From JBFXEO01 sp050180015 (GTDB taxonomy: Bacteria > Bacteroidota > Bacteroidia > Bacteroidales > Tenuifilaceae), in assembly GCA_050180015.1 (NCBI GenBank), contig JBFXEO010000147.1, positions 1-7,522 on the forward strand: a stretch of 7,522 nt of DNA, in the 5' to 3' direction. Below, one piece after another: positions 5,848 through 7,522 of the stretch. The notes below the pieces were generated by a model. The model saw only the letters and a list, made by a program, of their open reading frames with translations, did no database searches and had not been told where the DNA came from. The position numbers and the translations under genes are program-made. Each line of letters begins with the position of its first letter. The stretch's first letter is position 1.

Positions 5848-7017
5848 ATGAAAAACTTTGATTTTTTTAACCCGGTTAAAATTCTTTTCGGTGAAGGTAA
5901 AATAGAACAAATGTCCTCGGAATTGGTCTATGGAAAAAATATTTTGCTCACCTATGGCGGAGGTAGTATAAAGCAAAATGGAACCTATAGTAGGGTTATG
6001 CAATCGCTTAAATCGTTCAATGTGATAGAATTTGGTGGAATAGAGGCAAACCCAAAGTATGAAACGCTGCTAAGGGGGGTACGAATGGCCAAAGAGCAAA
6101 AAGTAGATTTTATACTAGCCGTTGGCGGAGGATCAGTTATCGATGGAAGTAAGTTCATTGCTGCGGCAGCACTTTACGAAGGCGAAGAACCTTGGGATAT
6201 ACTGGTAAAAGGAGTTAAGGTGGAAAGGGCAATTCCGCTGGGAACGGTTTTAACACTTCCGGCAACTGGCTCTGAAATGAATGCCGGTGCGGTTATTAGC
6301 CGTATATCAACAAAGGAAAAGTATGCCTTTGGTAGCCCTGCCGTTTTCCCTAAATTTTCAGTTCTCGATCCAACAATCACGCTCTCACTTCCTAAAAAAC
6401 AGATCGCCAATGGCATAGTAGATGCTTTTGTGCATGTTATGGAGCAGTATCTTACCTGTCGGACGGATTCGCCCATACAGGACAAATTCGCGGAGGCTAT
6501 ACTGAAAACGTTAATAGAGGTTGGCCCAAAAACCCTGGAGAATCCTAACGATATTACATATAGGGCAAACTTCATGTGGAGCTGTACGATGGCTCTTAAT
6601 GGGCTTCTTTCAACCGGCGTGCCTACCGATTGGGCAACACATACCATTGGGCATGAGTTGACGGCTTTCTTCGGGATAGACCATGGGGCTTCGCTGGCAG
6701 TTATTTATCCAGCGCTGATGGCCGAGATGGCAGAATTTAAGCAGGAAAAAATTTTGCAATACGGCGAGCAGGTTTTCGGAATTAAAAATGAGGGCAATAA
6801 AACTATGCTAGTTGGGAAGATAATTGAAAAAACAGAAGGGTTCTTTCGTTCTCTTGGGGTAAAAACCCGCCTGTATGAGTATGAAGTAACAATGGATCAG
6901 GTTCAACCTATCATTCAGCGCTTTAAGGACAGGGGGTGGAAATTGGGTGAACAAAAGAATATTACACCCGAAGTGGTTGAGAATATAGTAAAAAGAACAT
7001 TCAAAAGTATAGTTTAA
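5848..7017 (+). CDS. yqhD: Iron-containing alcohol dehydrogenase, YqhD-type NADPH-dependent aldehyde reductase
   Basis: This 389-residue cytoplasmic enzyme belongs to the Fe-ADH superfamily and is close to E. coli YqhD (387 residues), which reduces short aldehydes, including lipid-peroxidation products, using NADPH. Family blocks run in order: YGGGS (36-40) and AVGGGSVIDGSKFIAAAA (91-108) in the nucleotide-binding half, then LPATGSEMNAGAVISR (137-152), VDAFVHVMEQY (191-201) and GVPTDWATHTIGHELTA (257-273). The four metal ligands expected from YqhD are all present: Asp192, His196, His265 and His279. The protein is full length, so it should be active. Likely roles are detoxification of reactive aldehydes or fermentative alcohol formation; the sequence cannot choose between them. 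A butanol dehydrogenase (BdhA-like) label is the main alternative within the same family. The gene follows a terminator-like hairpin by 38 bp and lacks a clear promoter or Shine-Dalgarno sequence. It converges with the minus-strand genes at the right, leaving 35 bp between stops. Confidence 0.95.
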   Translation: MKNFDFFNPVKILFGEGKIEQMSSELVYGKNILLTYGGGSIKQNGTYSRVMQSLKSFNVIEFGGIEANPKYETLLRGVRMAKEQKVDFILAVGGGSVIDGSKFIAAAALYEGEEPWDILVKGVKVERAIPLGTVLTLPATGSEMNAGAVISRISTKEKYAFGSPAVFPKFSVLDPTITLSLPKKQIANGIVDAFVHVMEQYLTCRTDSPIQDKFAEAILKTLIEVGPKTLENPNDITYRANFMWSCTMALNGLLSTGVPTDWATHTIGHELTAFFGIDHGASLAVIYPALMAEMAEFKQEKILQYGEQVFGIKNEGNKTMLVGKIIEKTEGFFRSLGVKTRLYEYEVTMDQVQPIIQRFKDRGWKLGEQKNITPEVVENIVKRTFKSIV

Positions 7018-7052
7018 TTACAGCTAAAGTCCCTATTTCAATTTCAGAATGG

Positions 7053-7250
7053 CTAATATTTTTTAAAAAACTCGTTAAAGTGCTTCAGTGTAAAATTTTC
7101 GCTAATATTCTCGGACAAGTTAAAAACTCTGTAGTACGATGGGTTATCTTTTATTGGGGGAATGTAGTCGAATTCATAGTACGCGTTAACCTTGAATTTT
7201 GATTCATCAATGCCCGATGACGGATCTTTAATGCATTTACACTTGTTCAT
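7053..7250 (-). CDS. Small protein of unknown function (65 residues) downstream of agmatinase
   Basis: I do not recognise a named family. The protein begins MNKCKCIKDPSSGIDES and has a Cys-x-Cys pair at residues 4 and 6, an aromatic middle (NAYYEFDYIPP, then PSYYRVF), and a basic-aromatic end (FTLKHFNEFFKKY). It has no signal peptide or transmembrane segment. The composition looks like a real folded mini-protein: a small beta-sheet (FKVNAYYEFDYI, YYRVFNL) with a final helix (LKHFNEFFKKY). This pattern is reminiscent of short bacterial and phage-borne proteins, but that is only an impression. The start codon lies 19 bp after the agmatinase stop on the same strand, so it is probably the last gene of that transcript. 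No terminator hairpin is evident before the convergent dehydrogenase gene. It is unlikely to be chance, because the residue pattern is structured and the gene spacing is tight, but no function can be given. Confidence 0.68.
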   Translation of the reverse strand: MNKCKCIKDPSSGIDESKFKVNAYYEFDYIPPIKDNPSYYRVFNLSENISENFTLKHFNEFFKKY

Positions 7251-7269
7251 GGGTTTTAGGGTATTAGGA

Positions 7270-7522
7270 TTAACTTTTTAGTTGATTTAAAAATTTATAG
7301 GTTAGTATTTTGTAAAGTAACTTTGCGGCCAAATAGTCTGAAGATTTCTCTTTGCGCCGGGGGCAGAGTTCAACTATATCTAAACCCACCAGATTCTTTT
7401 TTTCAATAACCCTTCTCAAAAATTTTAACGTAGGATACCAAAGCAAACCACCGGGCTCAGGGGTTCCGGTGCTGGGGAGGATGGACGGGTCGAATCCATC
7501 CAGATCGATGGTCAGGTACACG
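7270..7522 (-). CDS. speB: Agmatinase (ureohydrolase/arginase family), C-terminal part; 5' end beyond window
   Basis: Only the last 83 or so codons are present; the gene enters from the right edge. The frame contains the ureohydrolase metal-binding signature LTIDLDGFDPS, with the Asp-x-Asp-x-x-Asp arrangement that binds the two manganese ions. TGTPEPGGL follows, another block typical of agmatinases. The tail VGLDIVELCPRRKEKSSDYLAAKLLYKIL matches the C-terminal helices of this family. Agmatinase converts agmatine to putrescine and urea in polyamine synthesis. Arginase and formimidoylglutamase share the fold, but the TGTPEPGGL and DIVELCP blocks favour agmatinase. The GTG at 7519-7521 reads as an internal Val in the metal-site strand and is not the true start. 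The 65-residue gene follows 19 bp downstream on the same strand. Upstream genes of the pathway may lie beyond the window. Confidence 0.88.
   Translation of the reverse strand, partial: VYLTIDLDGFDPSILPSTGTPEPGGLLWYPTLKFLRRVIEKKNLVGLDIVELCPRRKEKSSDYLAAKLLYKILTYKFLNQLKS

Noticed and set aside
6174..6647. Minus-strand 157-codon open frame inside the dehydrogenase gene
   Set aside because: It is antisense to conserved catalytic blocks of the Fe-ADH and has no motif of its own.
7059..7070. TTTTTTAAAAAA palindrome between the convergent genes
   Set aside because: It has no loop or G-C stem to form a terminator, and it lies within the last codons of the 65-residue gene.

Overview
The window looks like a chromosomal segment of a Bacteroidota bacterium, probably of the Bacteroidales/Marinilabiliales kind. 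The evidence is the TAnnTTTG-type promoter elements, A/T-rich translation starts without a Shine-Dalgarno sequence, a lipoprotein signal followed by an acidic run straight after the cysteine, and the paired secreted C10 and C69 peptidases. Base composition and codon use look even throughout. I see no mobile element, phage gene, CRISPR array, tRNA or rRNA.

Layout, left to right. Positions 1-2662 hold two minus-strand genes read from right to left: a secreted C69 (Ntn-hydrolase) dipeptidase, then, 32 bp downstream, a C10 (streptopain-type) cysteine protease that runs off the left edge. The C10 gene is real although its frame does not end inside the window. Positions 2663-2955 are a divergent, A/T-rich promoter region. 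Positions 2956-4047 (plus strand) encode a beta-rich lipoprotein of unknown function, predicted to be exposed on the cell surface, followed by a very clear intrinsic terminator. Positions 4158-5261 encode a three-part protein: a DUF2007-like domain and two universal stress protein (Usp) domains, the first with an intact ATP-binding motif and the second without. Positions 5439-5744 encode a 101-residue acidic protein of unknown function with its own well-formed promoter and a likely terminator. Positions 5848-7017 encode a YqhD-type iron-containing, NADPH-dependent alcohol/aldehyde dehydrogenase. On the minus strand at the right edge are the C-terminal 83 residues of an agmatinase (arginase family) and, 19 bp downstream of it, a 65-residue protein of unknown function. 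These converge on the dehydrogenase.

Functionally, the left operon fits extracytoplasmic protein and peptide breakdown: an endopeptidase makes peptides and a dipeptidase finishes them. The central and right genes look like independent housekeeping or stress units: Usp signalling, aldehyde detoxification and polyamine synthesis. I do not see a convincing new multi-gene system. The points most worth a second look are the DUF2007-Usp-Usp fusion, the surface-export signal on the lipoprotein, the C69-C10 protease pair, and two short uncharacterised proteins.
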